64,000 nt of DNA from Pseudomonadota bacterium (GTDB taxonomy: Bacteria; Pseudomonadota; Gammaproteobacteria; Burkholderiales; JABEVD01): positions 1 through 64,000 of the forward strand of contig JAJZRS010000007.1 of assembly GCA_021802545.1 (NCBI GenBank), written 5' to 3'. Made by a program: the position numbers and the translations under genes. The notes beneath the pieces are model-generated. The model worked only from the letters and a program-made list of their open reading frames with translations, did not search any database and was not told the origin of the DNA. Each line of letters starts with the position of its first letter. The first letter of the stretch is position 1. Shown here piece by piece: positions 24,691 to 33,920 of this stretch.

Positions 24691-26202
24691 TCATCCCAGG
24701 AAAAGCCGGTAGGCCGGATTGTCGGTCTCCGCCCAGAACCTGTATCCCAACTGCTCGAGGAAAGCCTCGAATTCGGCCATTTCCCCCTTGGGAACCTGCA
24801 TGCCGATCAATACGCGCCCGTAATCGGTGCCATGGTTGCGGTAATGGAAAAGACTGATGTTCCAATTGTGGCTCATGCTGTTCAAAAACTGCATGAGCGC
24901 GCCGGGGCGTTCGGGAAATTCGAAGCGGTAGACGAACTCGTTTTCGACCTGAGGGGCATGCCCGCCCACCATGTGGCGCACATGCAGCTTGCCCATCTCG
25001 TTCGAGGTGAGGTCGAGCGCCTTGAGATCCGCTTCCTGCAGCGCAGCGAGCAGATTTTCGGTCTCGTGACGACCCTGGACCTGGACGCCGACATACACAT
25101 GGGCTTCCTTCGGGTCTGCATAGCGATAATTGAATTCGGTGATGTTCCTGGCGCCCAGGATGGAACAGAACCGCTTGAAGCTCCCGGGTTTTTCCGGGAT
25201 GGTCACGGCGAATATGGCTTCCCTTTTCTCGCCGAGTTCGGCGCGCTCTGAAATGTAGCGCAGCCTGTCGAAGTTCATGTTGGCCCCGGAAGCGATGGCG
25301 ATCAGGGTCTTGTTTTTGATCTTTTCCCGGTCGACATAGCTTTTCGCGCCTGCGACCGCAAGCGCGCCTGCAGGCTCCAGGATCGAGCGGGTATCCTCGA
25401 ATACGTCCTTGATCGCTGCGCAGATCTCGTCGTTGCTCACCAGGACGATCTCGTCGACGAACTCCCTGCACAGCCTGAACGTTTCCTCACCCACGAGCTT
25501 GACCGCAACGCCGTCAGCGAAAAGCCCGACCTGGTCGAGCTTCACCCGCTCGCCATGCTCGAGGGATCTGTACATCGCATCGGCGTCGACAGGCTCCACG
25601 CCGATGATCCTGATCTCGGGATGGAGGCGCTTGATGTAGACGGCGATTCCCGCGATCAGTCCCCCGCCCCCGACTGGAACGAATATCGCATGGATGGGCA
25701 TGGGCTGCTGCCTCAATATTTCCATGGCAATGGTGCCCTGGCCTGCGATCACGTCGGGATCGTCGTAGGGATGAACGAAGGTCAGCCCCTTCTGCTTCGC
25801 GATTTCCTGGGAATGGGCATATGCCTCGTCGTAGGTGTCGCCGAACAGGACGACCTGAGCGCCCCTTGCCGCAACCGCCTGAACCTTGATGGCGGGCGTC
25901 GTGACAGGCATGACGATCGTGGCCGGCACGCCGAGCTTCTGGGCCGCGAGCGCAACGCCTTGAGCATGGTTGCCGGCGGAAGCGGCGATGACCCCATGTT
26001 CGAGCGCCTCCTTCGGCAGCTTCGCCATCTTGTTGTATGCGCCGCGGAGCTTGAAGGAAAAGACACTCTGCATGTCTTCGCGCTTGATCAGAAGGCGGTT
26101 TTTGAGTCGCGAAGAAAGATTGGTTGCCGTATCCAGCGGCGTTTCGACGGCGACATCGTAGACCTGCGCGGTCAGAATTCTTTCCAGATAATCGGGTTTC
26201 AT
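24691..26202 (-). CDS. ilvA: Biosynthetic threonine ammonia-lyase
   Basis: PLP enzyme of 503 aa converting threonine to 2-oxobutanoate, the first step to isoleucine. The Schiff-base lysine is in FSFKLRGAYN, and the glycine-rich phosphate loop is VGGGGLIAG. The C-terminal third has two ACT-like regulatory domains (from about residue 330 and 420), the form inhibited by isoleucine. It is full-length and first in the leftward run ilvA, J-domain/ankyrin gene, slt, cca, ovoA. It is divergent from rpiA. Confidence 0.95.
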   Translation of the reverse strand: MKPDYLERILTAQVYDVAVETPLDTATNLSSRLKNRLLIKREDMQSVFSFKLRGAYNKMAKLPKEALEHGVIAASAGNHAQGVALAAQKLGVPATIVMPVTTPAIKVQAVAARGAQVVLFGDTYDEAYAHSQEIAKQKGLTFVHPYDDPDVIAGQGTIAMEILRQQPMPIHAIFVPVGGGGLIAGIAVYIKRLHPEIRIIGVEPVDADAMYRSLEHGERVKLDQVGLFADGVAVKLVGEETFRLCREFVDEIVLVSNDEICAAIKDVFEDTRSILEPAGALAVAGAKSYVDREKIKNKTLIAIASGANMNFDRLRYISERAELGEKREAIFAVTIPEKPGSFKRFCSILGARNITEFNYRYADPKEAHVYVGVQVQGRHETENLLAALQEADLKALDLTSNEMGKLHVRHMVGGHAPQVENEFVYRFEFPERPGALMQFLNSMSHNWNISLFHYRNHGTDYGRVLIGMQVPKGEMAEFEAFLEQLGYRFWAETDNPAYRLFLG

Positions 26203-26323
26203 AAAAATTTAATCGAACTTGTCTAGAGTACGGTGTCTTAGTTTACGCGTTTCCCCTTCGCAATTGTGCAAATCGGTCCCAAGCGCTATTCTAACGGCTG
26301 AATCCATAGAAAAGCGGGAAAAT

Positions 26324-26986
26324 ATGACTCAGGATGAAATGAAGCAGGCAGTGGCAAAAGCCGCCATAGAGCATGTGCCTTCCGGATGCATCATCGGAGT
26401 GGGCACAGGATCGACGGCCAATTATTTCATCGACGAACTGGGCAAGATCAAGGGCAAGCTCGACGGGGCGGTGGCGAGCTCGGAGGCGACCGCCAATCGT
26501 TTGAAAAGCCATGGCATTCCCGTGCTCGACCTGAACAGCGTGGACGAGCTCGAGCTTTATGTCGACGGCGCGGACGAAATCACCCACAACATGCACATGA
26601 TCAAGGGCGGCGGCGGCGCGCTGACCCGCGAAAAGATCGTCGCCGCAGTGAGCCGCAAGTTCGTCTGCGTGGCGGACGAAACCAAGCTCGTGGATCTGCT
26701 CGGCCGGTTTCCCCTGCCGGTGGAAGTGATCGCCATGGCAAGAAGCTACGTTTCGCGCGAACTCGTCAAGCTCGGCGGCCAGCCCCAATTGCGGGCGGGC
26801 TTCACGACCGACAACGGCAATGTCATCCTCGACGTTCACGGGCTCACCATCATGAACCCTGTCGAACTCGAGGGCACCATCAACCAGATCACGGGCGTCG
26901 TGACCAACGGCCTGTTCGCGCGCCGCCCTGCCGATCTGCTTCTGCTCGGCACATCAGGCGGAGTCAAGGCGATTCAGGCATCTTAG
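26324..26986 (+). CDS. rpiA: Ribose-5-phosphate isomerase A
   Basis: Interconverts ribose-5-phosphate and ribulose-5-phosphate; 220 aa from ATG 26324 ([12 protein letters not shown]). [18 protein letters not shown] and [12 protein letters not shown] hold the substrate-binding and catalytic residues. The frame continues upstream of 26324 without a plausible start. phoU follows 17 bases downstream, so co-transcription is likely. Confidence 0.96.
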   Translation: MTQDEMKQAVAKAAIEHVPSGCIIGVGTGSTANYFIDELGKIKGKLDGAVASSEATANRLKSHGIPVLDLNSVDELELYVDGADEITHNMHMIKGGGGALTREKIVAAVSRKFVCVADETKLVDLLGRFPLPVEVIAMARSYVSRELVKLGGQPQLRAGFTTDNGNVILDVHGLTIMNPVELEGTINQITGVVTNGLFARRPADLLLLGTSGGVKAIQAS

Positions 26987-27003
26987 GCAGACAAGGAAAT
27001 CAC

Positions 27004-27711
27004 ATGGGCAGCAACGAACATATCTCGAAGCAATTTGACGTCGAACTCGAATCGGTGCGCGCCCTGGTGCTGAAGATGGGCGGGCTTGTCGAGGAGCAGA
27101 TATCGAGGGCGACGGAGTGCCTCAATACCTGCGACCTGGAAGCCATCGAACATACCATCAACAACGATCACCGCGTCAACGCCCTCGAAGTCGAGATCGA
27201 CGAGCTCTGCTCCCAGATCATCGCCCGCAGGCAGCCTGCCGCAGGCGACCTGCGCCTCCTCATGACCGTCGTCAAGACGATCACCGATCTCGAGCGCATC
27301 GGCGACGAGGCTGAGAAGATCGCGCGCATGGCCAAGCTGATCTGCGCCTCGGACCGCATCAATCACCCGAGGTTCAACGAGATCAAGCGGGTCGCCGATA
27401 TCGCGCTCGGCATGCTCAGGGATTCCCTGGACGCCTTCGCCAGGCTCGATGTCGGAACGGCGGCGAAGGTCGTGCGCATGGACCAGGTCGTCGACGAGCA
27501 GTTCAGGAACATCCTGAGGCAGCTCATCACGTTCATGATGGAAGACCCCAGAACCATTTCGACATCGCTCGAAATCCTCTTCGTCGCCAAGGCGATCGAA
27601 CGCATCGGCGACCATTCGAAGAACATGTCCGAATACGTGGTCTATCTCGTCAAGGGGAAAGACGTGCGGCACGTGACGGTCGAGGAAATCGAGCGGGAAA
27701 GCCGGGAATAG
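27004..27711 (+). CDS. phoU: Phosphate-signalling regulator PhoU
   Basis: 235-residue all-helical protein with two PhoU three-helix repeats, each carrying the E/DXXXD metal-cluster motif (LERIGDEAEKIA and IERIGDHSKNMSE). It normally links the PstSCAB phosphate transporter to the PhoR kinase and limits phosphate uptake. pst genes are not in this window; instead ppx follows two bases after the stop, pointing to control of polyphosphate turnover. Confidence 0.95.
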   Translation: MGSNEHISKQFDVELESVRALVLKMGGLVEEQISRATECLNTCDLEAIEHTINNDHRVNALEVEIDELCSQIIARRQPAAGDLRLLMTVVKTITDLERIGDEAEKIARMAKLICASDRINHPRFNEIKRVADIALGMLRDSLDAFARLDVGTAAKVVRMDQVVDEQFRNILRQLITFMMEDPRTISTSLEILFVAKAIERIGDHSKNMSEYVVYLVKGKDVRHVTVEEIERESRE

Positions 27712-27713
27712 CA

Positions 27714-29216
27714 TTGGGGCTCGAGTATTCAACACTGGCAGCGGTCGATCTCGGCTCCAACAGCTTCAGACTGCAGATAGCGCGCATCGTTGACGACCAG
27801 GTCTATCCCCTCGACTCGCTGCGCGGCACGGTCAGGCTCGCGGCAGGGCTCACCCCGGACAATTACCTCGACGAGGCAGCCGAAGCGAGAGCGCTGGAAT
27901 GCCTGAACCAGTTCGGCGAACGCCTCAGAGGTCTCCCCCCTCATGCCGTGAGGGCTGTCGGCACCAATACATTGAGAGTGGCGACGAATGCCCAGGAATT
28001 TCTCGAGAAGGCCGAATATGCGCTCGGATTTCCCATCGAAGTGATCGCCGGACAGGAAGAAGCCAGGCTCATCTACCTCGGGGTTGCACACGGTTTGCCC
28101 GCATCCGGCGAAAACCGCCTCGTCGTCGACATAGGCGGCGGCTCGACCGAATTCATCATCGGCAACCGCCTGAAGCCGTTGAAGCTCGCAAGCCTTTACA
28201 TGGGCTGCGTGAGCTACAGCATGCGCTTCTTTCCGGAAGGCCGGATCACCAAAACGAATCTGAAGCAGGCCGAGCTCGCTGCAAGCCTGGAATTGCAGCG
28301 CATTTCGGGCGAGTTCTACCATGGGCAATGGCGGGAAGCCATCGGTTCTTCCGGGACGGCAAGATCCCTGGCCGACATTCTCGAACAGAACGGCTTCAGC
28401 TCTTCCGGCATCACGCTGGACGGGCTGGAGAAGCTGCGCGCCCTGCTCCTGAAGGTGGGAGACGCCAGGCGCCTGCAGCTTCCGGGCCTGAGGGCTGAAC
28501 GTGCGCAGATCCTTCCTGGCGGATTCGCCATCATGCACGCTGCCTTCTGCGAACTCGGCATCGAGCAGATGAACCCCGCATCCGGCGCCCTGAGGCAGGG
28601 CGTGCTCTACGACATGCTGGGCAGGTTCCATCACAAGGACATGCGCGACGTGACGACCCAGCAGTTCATGAGGCGCTATCATGTCGATGCGGTCCAGGCG
28701 GAGCGCGTCAGGGCGCTCGGCGCCTTCCTCGGTCAAAAGCTGATCGGCGAAGAAAGCGAGCTCCAGTTTCTTTGCTGGTCGGCGAAACTGCACGAAATCG
28801 GCATTTCGGTTGCGCACAACGGCTACCACAAGCATTCCGCCTACATCCTGGCCAACGCAGACATGCCCGGCTTTTCCAAGAAGGAACAGACGAGGCTGAG
28901 CCACCTTGTGCTCGCCCACAAGGGATCGCTCTCCAAGATGCAGGGGCTGCTTCAGCACCCCGCCGATCTTTCACTGGTTTTTTCCCTGAGGATGGCCGCC
29001 CTGTTCTACAGGAGCAGGGCAGACATCGCGCTGCCTGTCATGGAAGCCAAATCCACTTCCCTCGGGTTCGACCTTTCGCTCGAGGCTGGATGGCTTGCAA
29101 GGAATCCCCTGACCTCGACTGCCCTGAAGGAGGAGGTCAGGGAATGGAAGACGCTCGGCGTTGAACTCAACCTGATCGAACTTTCCGCTAAAACTCGAAA
29201 ATCTCGCCAGGCCTGA
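27714..29216 (+). CDS. ppx: Exopolyphosphatase (Ppx/GppA family)
   Basis: 500-residue enzyme that releases phosphate from polyphosphate ends or hydrolyses pppGpp. The sugar-kinase-like ATPase fold has DLGSNSFRLQ near the start and VDIGGGSTEF near 140; the C-terminal half is the HD-like helical domain of long Ppx forms. The N-terminus requires a TTG start at 27714, two bases after the phoU stop; there is no ATG nearby. The last 29 bases overlap the end of the convergent metallo-beta-lactamase-fold gene. Ppx versus GppA cannot be settled here. Confidence 0.92.
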   Translation: MGLEYSTLAAVDLGSNSFRLQIARIVDDQVYPLDSLRGTVRLAAGLTPDNYLDEAAEARALECLNQFGERLRGLPPHAVRAVGTNTLRVATNAQEFLEKAEYALGFPIEVIAGQEEARLIYLGVAHGLPASGENRLVVDIGGGSTEFIIGNRLKPLKLASLYMGCVSYSMRFFPEGRITKTNLKQAELAASLELQRISGEFYHGQWREAIGSSGTARSLADILEQNGFSSSGITLDGLEKLRALLLKVGDARRLQLPGLRAERAQILPGGFAIMHAAFCELGIEQMNPASGALRQGVLYDMLGRFHHKDMRDVTTQQFMRRYHVDAVQAERVRALGAFLGQKLIGEESELQFLCWSAKLHEIGISVAHNGYHKHSAYILANADMPGFSKKEQTRLSHLVLAHKGSLSKMQGLLQHPADLSLVFSLRMAALFYRSRADIALPVMEAKSTSLGFDLSLEAGWLARNPLTSTALKEEVREWKTLGVELNLIELSAKTRKSRQA

Positions 29217-29952
29217 CCGCCCTCGGGGAAAATTCAGGGCAAAGCGAAAGGATCTCCCGCATCGTCTCATCCTCCCTGCCGGCTTCCATGTGCGTGATCA
29301 GCATTTGTGCGGGACGCCTGAGCATCCCGAATGCTCGCTTCAAGAGGCTCGGCGTCATGTGGCCCGATGTTTTGGCCCGCGAACCCGCCGAATCCAGGAA
29401 AGTCGCCTCGACCATCACGTAGCGCAGATTATCAAGCTCGTTGAGCCTGTCCCAGAAGGCTTCGCAAAGGGTTGAGTCTCCGCTGAAGGCGAAGGAAGCC
29501 TTGCCGCTGTCGATCAGGAATCCCGCAGCAGGAACCGAATGGCGCGCCGGAAGCGCAGTGATTCCCTTGCCCGGAAATTCGATCGTCTGGCCTATCCCGA
29601 TCTCTTCGAACAGGACGTAGGGATGCTCAATGCTCGGCAGGGCCGTATAGTCGGGCCAGAGCTGGCCGTTGAAGACATGGGATTTCAGTATCGAAATTGT
29701 CTCGGCCAAGGCGTGCACCTTGAGCGATTCGGACCTGAAATTTCCCGCGCTGTCGGCAAGCATGGGCAACAGTGCCACATGATCGAGATGGGAATGCGTC
29801 AGGAAGATGCGCTCTATGCCGATCATCGCCTCGAGCGAAAGCTCCCCTGCCCCCGTTCCGCAATCGATCAGGGTATCCTCGTCCAGCAGCAGGCAGGTGG
29901 TGCGCAAAGCGCCGCCAACGCCCCCGCTCGATCCCAGTATTGAAAGCCTCAT
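29188..29952 (-). CDS. Metallo-beta-lactamase-fold hydrolase (class II cyclic nucleotide phosphodiesterase-like)
   Basis: 254 aa with the metal-binding HSHLDH motif (THSHLDHVALLP), an upstream LIDCGTGAGE strand and a late ITHMEAG histidine. The layout resembles class II 3',5'-cyclic nucleotide phosphodiesterases more than RNase Z or glyoxalase II, but the substrate is not certain. It converges with ppx, overlapping it by 29 bases, and is divergent from the pyruvate-kinase-like gene. Confidence 0.75.
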   Translation of the reverse strand: MRLSILGSSGGVGGALRTTCLLLDEDTLIDCGTGAGELSLEAMIGIERIFLTHSHLDHVALLPMLADSAGNFRSESLKVHALAETISILKSHVFNGQLWPDYTALPSIEHPYVLFEEIGIGQTIEFPGKGITALPARHSVPAAGFLIDSGKASFAFSGDSTLCEAFWDRLNELDNLRYVMVEATFLDSAGSRAKTSGHMTPSLLKRAFGMLRRPAQMLITHMEAGREDETMREILSLCPEFSPRAVRPGEIFEF

Positions 29953-30055
29953 GTTCGCTCCCCAGCGTTTACACTTTAGATGTCGCTTGGAATCATTTCA
30001 AGCCTTCACCGAATTGTCACATGAAACAGGTATGTTAGCTTCAGGGGGAATCGCA

Positions 30056-31873
30056 GTGAGCGAAGAAGCCTTTCTCATTCAGCTGGCCAACCGGGTAAAA
30101 GCGCTGGACGTATCGGTCAGGGCTACCCAGGCGGAGCTCATGGCGCGCTGGCAACCCCATCTCGTCAATCCCGAATTCCTTCAAAGCGCGGCCAACCTCG
30201 CAGCCTACATCGGTTTGCGGCGGCACGATCTCAGAGAACTGCAGAATGACCTTGCAGCGCTCGGGCTGTCCTCGCTCGGGCGGTGCGAAGGGCATGTGCT
30301 TGCGACCCTGAATGCAGTGATCCAGGCGTTGAAGCGCATGCAGGGAGAACCCGTTACCCCGGAGGAGCAGGAAAAGACGAGGGCCGACATGAAATCGGAC
30401 CAGTTTCTCCTCAAGCGCCACACCGACAGGCTCCTCGGGGAGGCGCCCGCCCATCGCTGGACCCGCTTCATGGTCACCTTTCCCACCGAAGCGGCAACGG
30501 ATTATCCTTTCGTCCGCGACCTGCTTTCTCGCGGCATGGGCATTGCAAGAATCAACTGCGCCCATGACGATTCGTCCTCATGGAAGAACATGATCGACAA
30601 CCTGAAGCGCGCCGAGGTTGAAGTCGGAAAGCGCTGCAAGGTGCTGATGGATCTAGCCGGGCCGAAATTGCGCACGGGCCCCGTCGCACCCGCCCCCCCA
30701 TTCCTGCACCTCAATCCGAAACGGGACAGGGAAGGCAAAATGATCGGGGAGGCGTTCGTCGTCCTTGACGCAACAGGCCGTCCTGGAAGCGCGCTTCGCC
30801 CTTCCCTGAGCGTACCGCGAAGCTGGCTGAAGAAGCTTCGCCCGGGAGATACCGTCAATTTCAAGGACAATCGCAATCGCTCGCGCAAGCTTCGCATCCT
30901 GGAGCGGATTTCTTCCCAGGAAGCGCTCGCCTCCTGTTCAGCGAGCGCTTACATCGGCCCGGGCACCCGGCTCGAGCACCATTCAGGCAAAGCGGAAACC
31001 GGGCAATTCACACCGGACCCCCTTGAAATCCGCCTTTTCAAGGGGGACACCCTGCTTCTGACCAGGGCACCCGTCCCGGGAAAACCGCATCAGACCGATG
31101 CTTACGGGAACATCGTGTCCTCTGCCCATATTGCCTGCCAGCAGATCGACGTGTTCTCGTCGATTTGTGCGGGGCAGAAGGTCTGGATCGACGACGGGCG
31201 GATCGGCGCGCTGATCGAGACGGTCGACGACGCCGGCGCCTGGATGAAAATCACGCATGCGCGCAAGCAGGGGGAAAAGCTGGGGGCCGAGAAGGGGCTC
31301 AATTTCCCCGACAGCGACATCCGCCTGCCCATGCTTTCCGAAAAGGACAAGGAAGACCTCGCTTTCGCCGTCGAGCATGCGGACATCGTCGGGCTTTCCT
31401 TTCTTCACGAGGCATCCGACATCGACGAAGTGATCCGCCTGATGGATGGGCTTGGCGGAAAGCGGCTCGGCATCATCGCCAAGATAGAAACCCAAAAAGC
31501 GGTAAAGAATCTTCCGGAAATCATCGTCCACGGATCGTCCCACGATTTCGGAATCATGATTGCGAGAGGAGACCTTGCGCTCGAAATCGGTTACGAGCGA
31601 TTGGCCGAAATTCAGGAGGAAATCCTCTGGGTTTGCGAAGCCGCCCATTTTCCTGTCGTCTGGGCGACCCAGGTACTCGAAAACATGGTCAAGATCGGCC
31701 TGCCCTCACGCGCGGAGATCACCGATGCCGCCATGGCCGAGCGCGCAGAATGCATCATGCTCAACAAGGGGGAATATCTGGTCAATGCGCTTGCCGTGCT
31801 GGACAGCGTTGTCGTTCGCATGCAGAACCATCAGAGCAAGAAGGTCTCGAAGTTCCGCGCGCTGCACTGGTAG
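30056..31873 (+). CDS. Pyruvate-kinase-like protein with N-terminal helical extension
   Basis: 605 aa. After about 130 residues of predicted helical extension (containing GLSSLGRCEGHVLA) comes a pyruvate kinase TIM barrel: ARINCAHDD, LMDLAGPKLRTG, a B-domain insert, LPMLSEKDKEDLAF, IIAKIETQKAV with the catalytic lysine, ARGDLALEIG and WATQVLENM. The C-terminal regulatory domain of ordinary pyruvate kinases is missing; the protein ends about 45 residues after SRAEITDAA. I chose GTG 30056 because AGGGGGA precedes it; ATG 30032 is in frame. It could phosphorylate something other than ADP. sixA follows on the opposite strand. Confidence 0.8.
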   Translation: MSEEAFLIQLANRVKALDVSVRATQAELMARWQPHLVNPEFLQSAANLAAYIGLRRHDLRELQNDLAALGLSSLGRCEGHVLATLNAVIQALKRMQGEPVTPEEQEKTRADMKSDQFLLKRHTDRLLGEAPAHRWTRFMVTFPTEAATDYPFVRDLLSRGMGIARINCAHDDSSSWKNMIDNLKRAEVEVGKRCKVLMDLAGPKLRTGPVAPAPPFLHLNPKRDREGKMIGEAFVVLDATGRPGSALRPSLSVPRSWLKKLRPGDTVNFKDNRNRSRKLRILERISSQEALASCSASAYIGPGTRLEHHSGKAETGQFTPDPLEIRLFKGDTLLLTRAPVPGKPHQTDAYGNIVSSAHIACQQIDVFSSICAGQKVWIDDGRIGALIETVDDAGAWMKITHARKQGEKLGAEKGLNFPDSDIRLPMLSEKDKEDLAFAVEHADIVGLSFLHEASDIDEVIRLMDGLGGKRLGIIAKIETQKAVKNLPEIIVHGSSHDFGIMIARGDLALEIGYERLAEIQEEILWVCEAAHFPVVWATQVLENMVKIGLPSRAEITDAAMAERAECIMLNKGEYLVNALAVLDSVVVRMQNHQSKKVSKFRALHW

Positions 31874-31881
31874 CTAACGCC

Positions 31882-32334
31882 CTAGAGCAGGTCCGGGGAA
31901 ACCATAGCCCTCAGGACGGTCTGCGTTTCGTCCCTTCTCGTCCTGTTGCTGAACCACCATATCGCCCCCTTCTTGACGCTCCATGCGTTCTCGACCCCAG
32001 AGAGCAGGAGGGAGGCGACCTGTCCCAGGGTGGGCTGATGCCCGACCACGACGACGCAACCCTTGGCGTCGGGCCAGCCCGTCTCGGCAAGCAGGGATGC
32101 GAAGGAGGCGCCGGGACTCAGGGCGTTCGAGACGGGGAATTCGGCATTCAAGGCCTTGGCTGTCTGCCTCGTCCGCTTCGTCGGGCTCGAAATCAGCCTG
32201 TATTCCTTCGGCAGCCTGGATCTCAGCCAGGCTGCCATGAGTTCGGCCTGCCTCACCCCCCTTTCCGTCAGCGCCCTGCCTTCGTCGGGAAAGCCGTCTT
32301 CTGCCTCGGCGTGGCGCCACAATATCAGGTCCAT
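31882..32334 (-). CDS. sixA: Phosphohistidine phosphatase SixA
   Basis: 150-residue histidine-phosphatase-superfamily enzyme with the catalytic RHG-type motif LILWRHAEAEDG and a second histidine in VVGHQPTLG. SixA dephosphorylates phosphohistidine on signalling or PTS proteins. Start ATG 32334 has AAAGGA at good spacing and gives the family N-terminus MDLILWRHAEA; an ATG at 32349 overlaps the CYTH-CHAD stop. It is coupled to the CYTH-CHAD gene upstream. Confidence 0.9.
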   Translation of the reverse strand: MDLILWRHAEAEDGFPDEGRALTERGVRQAELMAAWLRSRLPKEYRLISSPTKRTRQTAKALNAEFPVSNALSPGASFASLLAETGWPDAKGCVVVVGHQPTLGQVASLLLSGVENAWSVKKGAIWWFSNRTRRDETQTVLRAMVSPDLL

Positions 32335-32345
32335 TGCAATTCCTT

Positions 32346-33818
32346 TCATCTCCAAAAAGGATCGATATCCTTGTATTTTTTCCAGGCCTTGTCCAGCCCC
32401 GCTATCCTGTGCCCCACCTCGCTCGCCACCCAGCCCCTGACCAGCCATGCAGCCTCGTTGCCGGGCAGCTCCTCGAGCAGATGGCTCGTCGTCGAAGCAT
32501 CGTTGATCGCGCCGAGCATGTCCTGAAGAGAGGCCATCTCGCGCAGAAAGCTGCGCGACGCGCGAGCAGGATAGAGCGTGGAGAAGAATTCAGCAGCATA
32601 GCGAAGCTTTTTCCCGCTGATGCGCAAGGCGTGCAATCCTGCCGCATCGAGCGAGGCGATTCCGCGCCCCCCCCTGATGAAACGGCGGTAGCGCTTCTCC
32701 AGCGTCTTTTTTGCGAAATCGCCGACCGTCTCGCCCTGGATCCAGTTCTCACGGCTCAAGACAAGCCCCAGCCCCAGGATCAGCTTCTGGAACCGTTGCG
32801 AAGAAACGGCGGCTTGAGCCCTTGCCCCGCACTTTTCCCGTGTCGCATCGCCCGCCCTGCGCAATGCCTCGAGGCCGGCATGATCGGGAAAAGCGGAAAA
32901 AATGGGGGGAAACGTCTCCTCCATGAAGACGTCCCAGTTTCTCGCAGGGCCCAATTCAGAACCCAGCCATTTCAATTCAGGCAAAACATCTGAAAAAGCA
33001 GGCCGGGCGAAGGCGAAGACGCTCAGGGCCGAACGCATCCGCCTCAAACCGACGCGCATCTGGTGCAGGTATTCGCTGTCCGGATCGCGATCCAGGAGCC
33101 CCTGGCGATTTCCCTGGATCTGCAGCAGGCAGCCTCTGACGATTTGCCTGCATGCCTCCCCTGCATCCAGCTTGCCTTCGAACTCCACGAAAGCAGCCTT
33201 CGTCACCTTGCGGCCTTTCGTGCCCAGGAAAAGCGCATAGCCGCGTTCGGCCTTGCTTCTTTCTTCGACCTGGAGCGGCACCGTGTTCTGCAGTTCAAGC
33301 GCGAACTCGAAAAGCGCCGAAGGCTCGCCCGATTTCAACTCGAGTTCGAGTTCCGAAATGGTCTCCTCCTGATCTCCCGCCAGGATCTTGCCCCTGTCGA
33401 GACAGCATTCGATGACGCTCCCTGAAAATTCGACCGGAACGGTTTTCCTCGAAAATTCGGTGGAAAATACAGGAACGAGGCTGTTGCGCAGCTCGGGATT
33501 GCCGAACAGCTTGACCAGATGCGGATCGTCAATCTTGGTGAAATCCAGGGCGCCTCGCGCAACCGCATATTCCCATTCGCATCGGGTATGCACACCGGCC
33601 AGCACGCCCCCTCCGCCCTTGACGGTCTGCACCCATTTCCCCCCGACCTTCCTGAGGCGGAGCGCCACGGCTTTCGATTTGAGATCGAGAAAAGGGGTAT
33701 CGAAATAGACGCTCGAAACCCGCGCCGAGCGGAAGGCAGACTGAAGAAGCGGATGGCGGACAAGCTTCGCCATCGAACCTTTCGGCACCCGCAGCTTGAG
33801 CTCGATTTCGACGTTCAT
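32346..33818 (-). CDS. CYTH-CHAD domain protein (inorganic triphosphatase, polyphosphate-binding)
   Basis: 490 aa. The N-terminal CYTH domain (about 1-200) begins with the EXEXK signature (E4, E6, K8) that binds triphosphate with metal. The C-terminal CHAD domain (about 215-490) is a histidine- and arginine-rich helical bundle (MRVGLRRMRSAL, ALRISGKKLRYAAEFF) known to bind polyphosphate. E. coli YgiF has the same layout and is a tripolyphosphatase. The start ATG 33818 gives MNVEIELKLR; 33833 is an alternative. sixA follows in the same direction. Confidence 0.9.
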   Translation of the reverse strand: MNVEIELKLRVPKGSMAKLVRHPLLQSAFRSARVSSVYFDTPFLDLKSKAVALRLRKVGGKWVQTVKGGGGVLAGVHTRCEWEYAVARGALDFTKIDDPHLVKLFGNPELRNSLVPVFSTEFSRKTVPVEFSGSVIECCLDRGKILAGDQEETISELELELKSGEPSALFEFALELQNTVPLQVEERSKAERGYALFLGTKGRKVTKAAFVEFEGKLDAGEACRQIVRGCLLQIQGNRQGLLDRDPDSEYLHQMRVGLRRMRSALSVFAFARPAFSDVLPELKWLGSELGPARNWDVFMEETFPPIFSAFPDHAGLEALRRAGDATREKCGARAQAAVSSQRFQKLILGLGLVLSRENWIQGETVGDFAKKTLEKRYRRFIRGGRGIASLDAAGLHALRISGKKLRYAAEFFSTLYPARASRSFLREMASLQDMLGAINDASTTSHLLEELPGNEAAWLVRGWVASEVGHRIAGLDKAWKKYKDIDPFWR

Positions 33819-33852
33819 GTCCAATTGTAGCATCCTGAAAGTTCAGCCTGAT

Positions 33853-33880
33853 TTGATTAATTATATATACGGTATATACT
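33853..33880 (+). promoter_or_regulatory. Promoter and palindromic operator of the H1-like gene
   Basis: TTGATT (33853-33858), a 16-base spacer, TATACT (33875-33880). A perfect palindrome, ATATAC-G-GTATAT (33865-33877), covers the spacer and overlaps the -10, an operator-like position. Confidence 0.6.
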
Positions 33881-33920
33881 GTAAACAAGCCGCATCTGCG
33901 GTATTCCCCAGGAGGACGAA

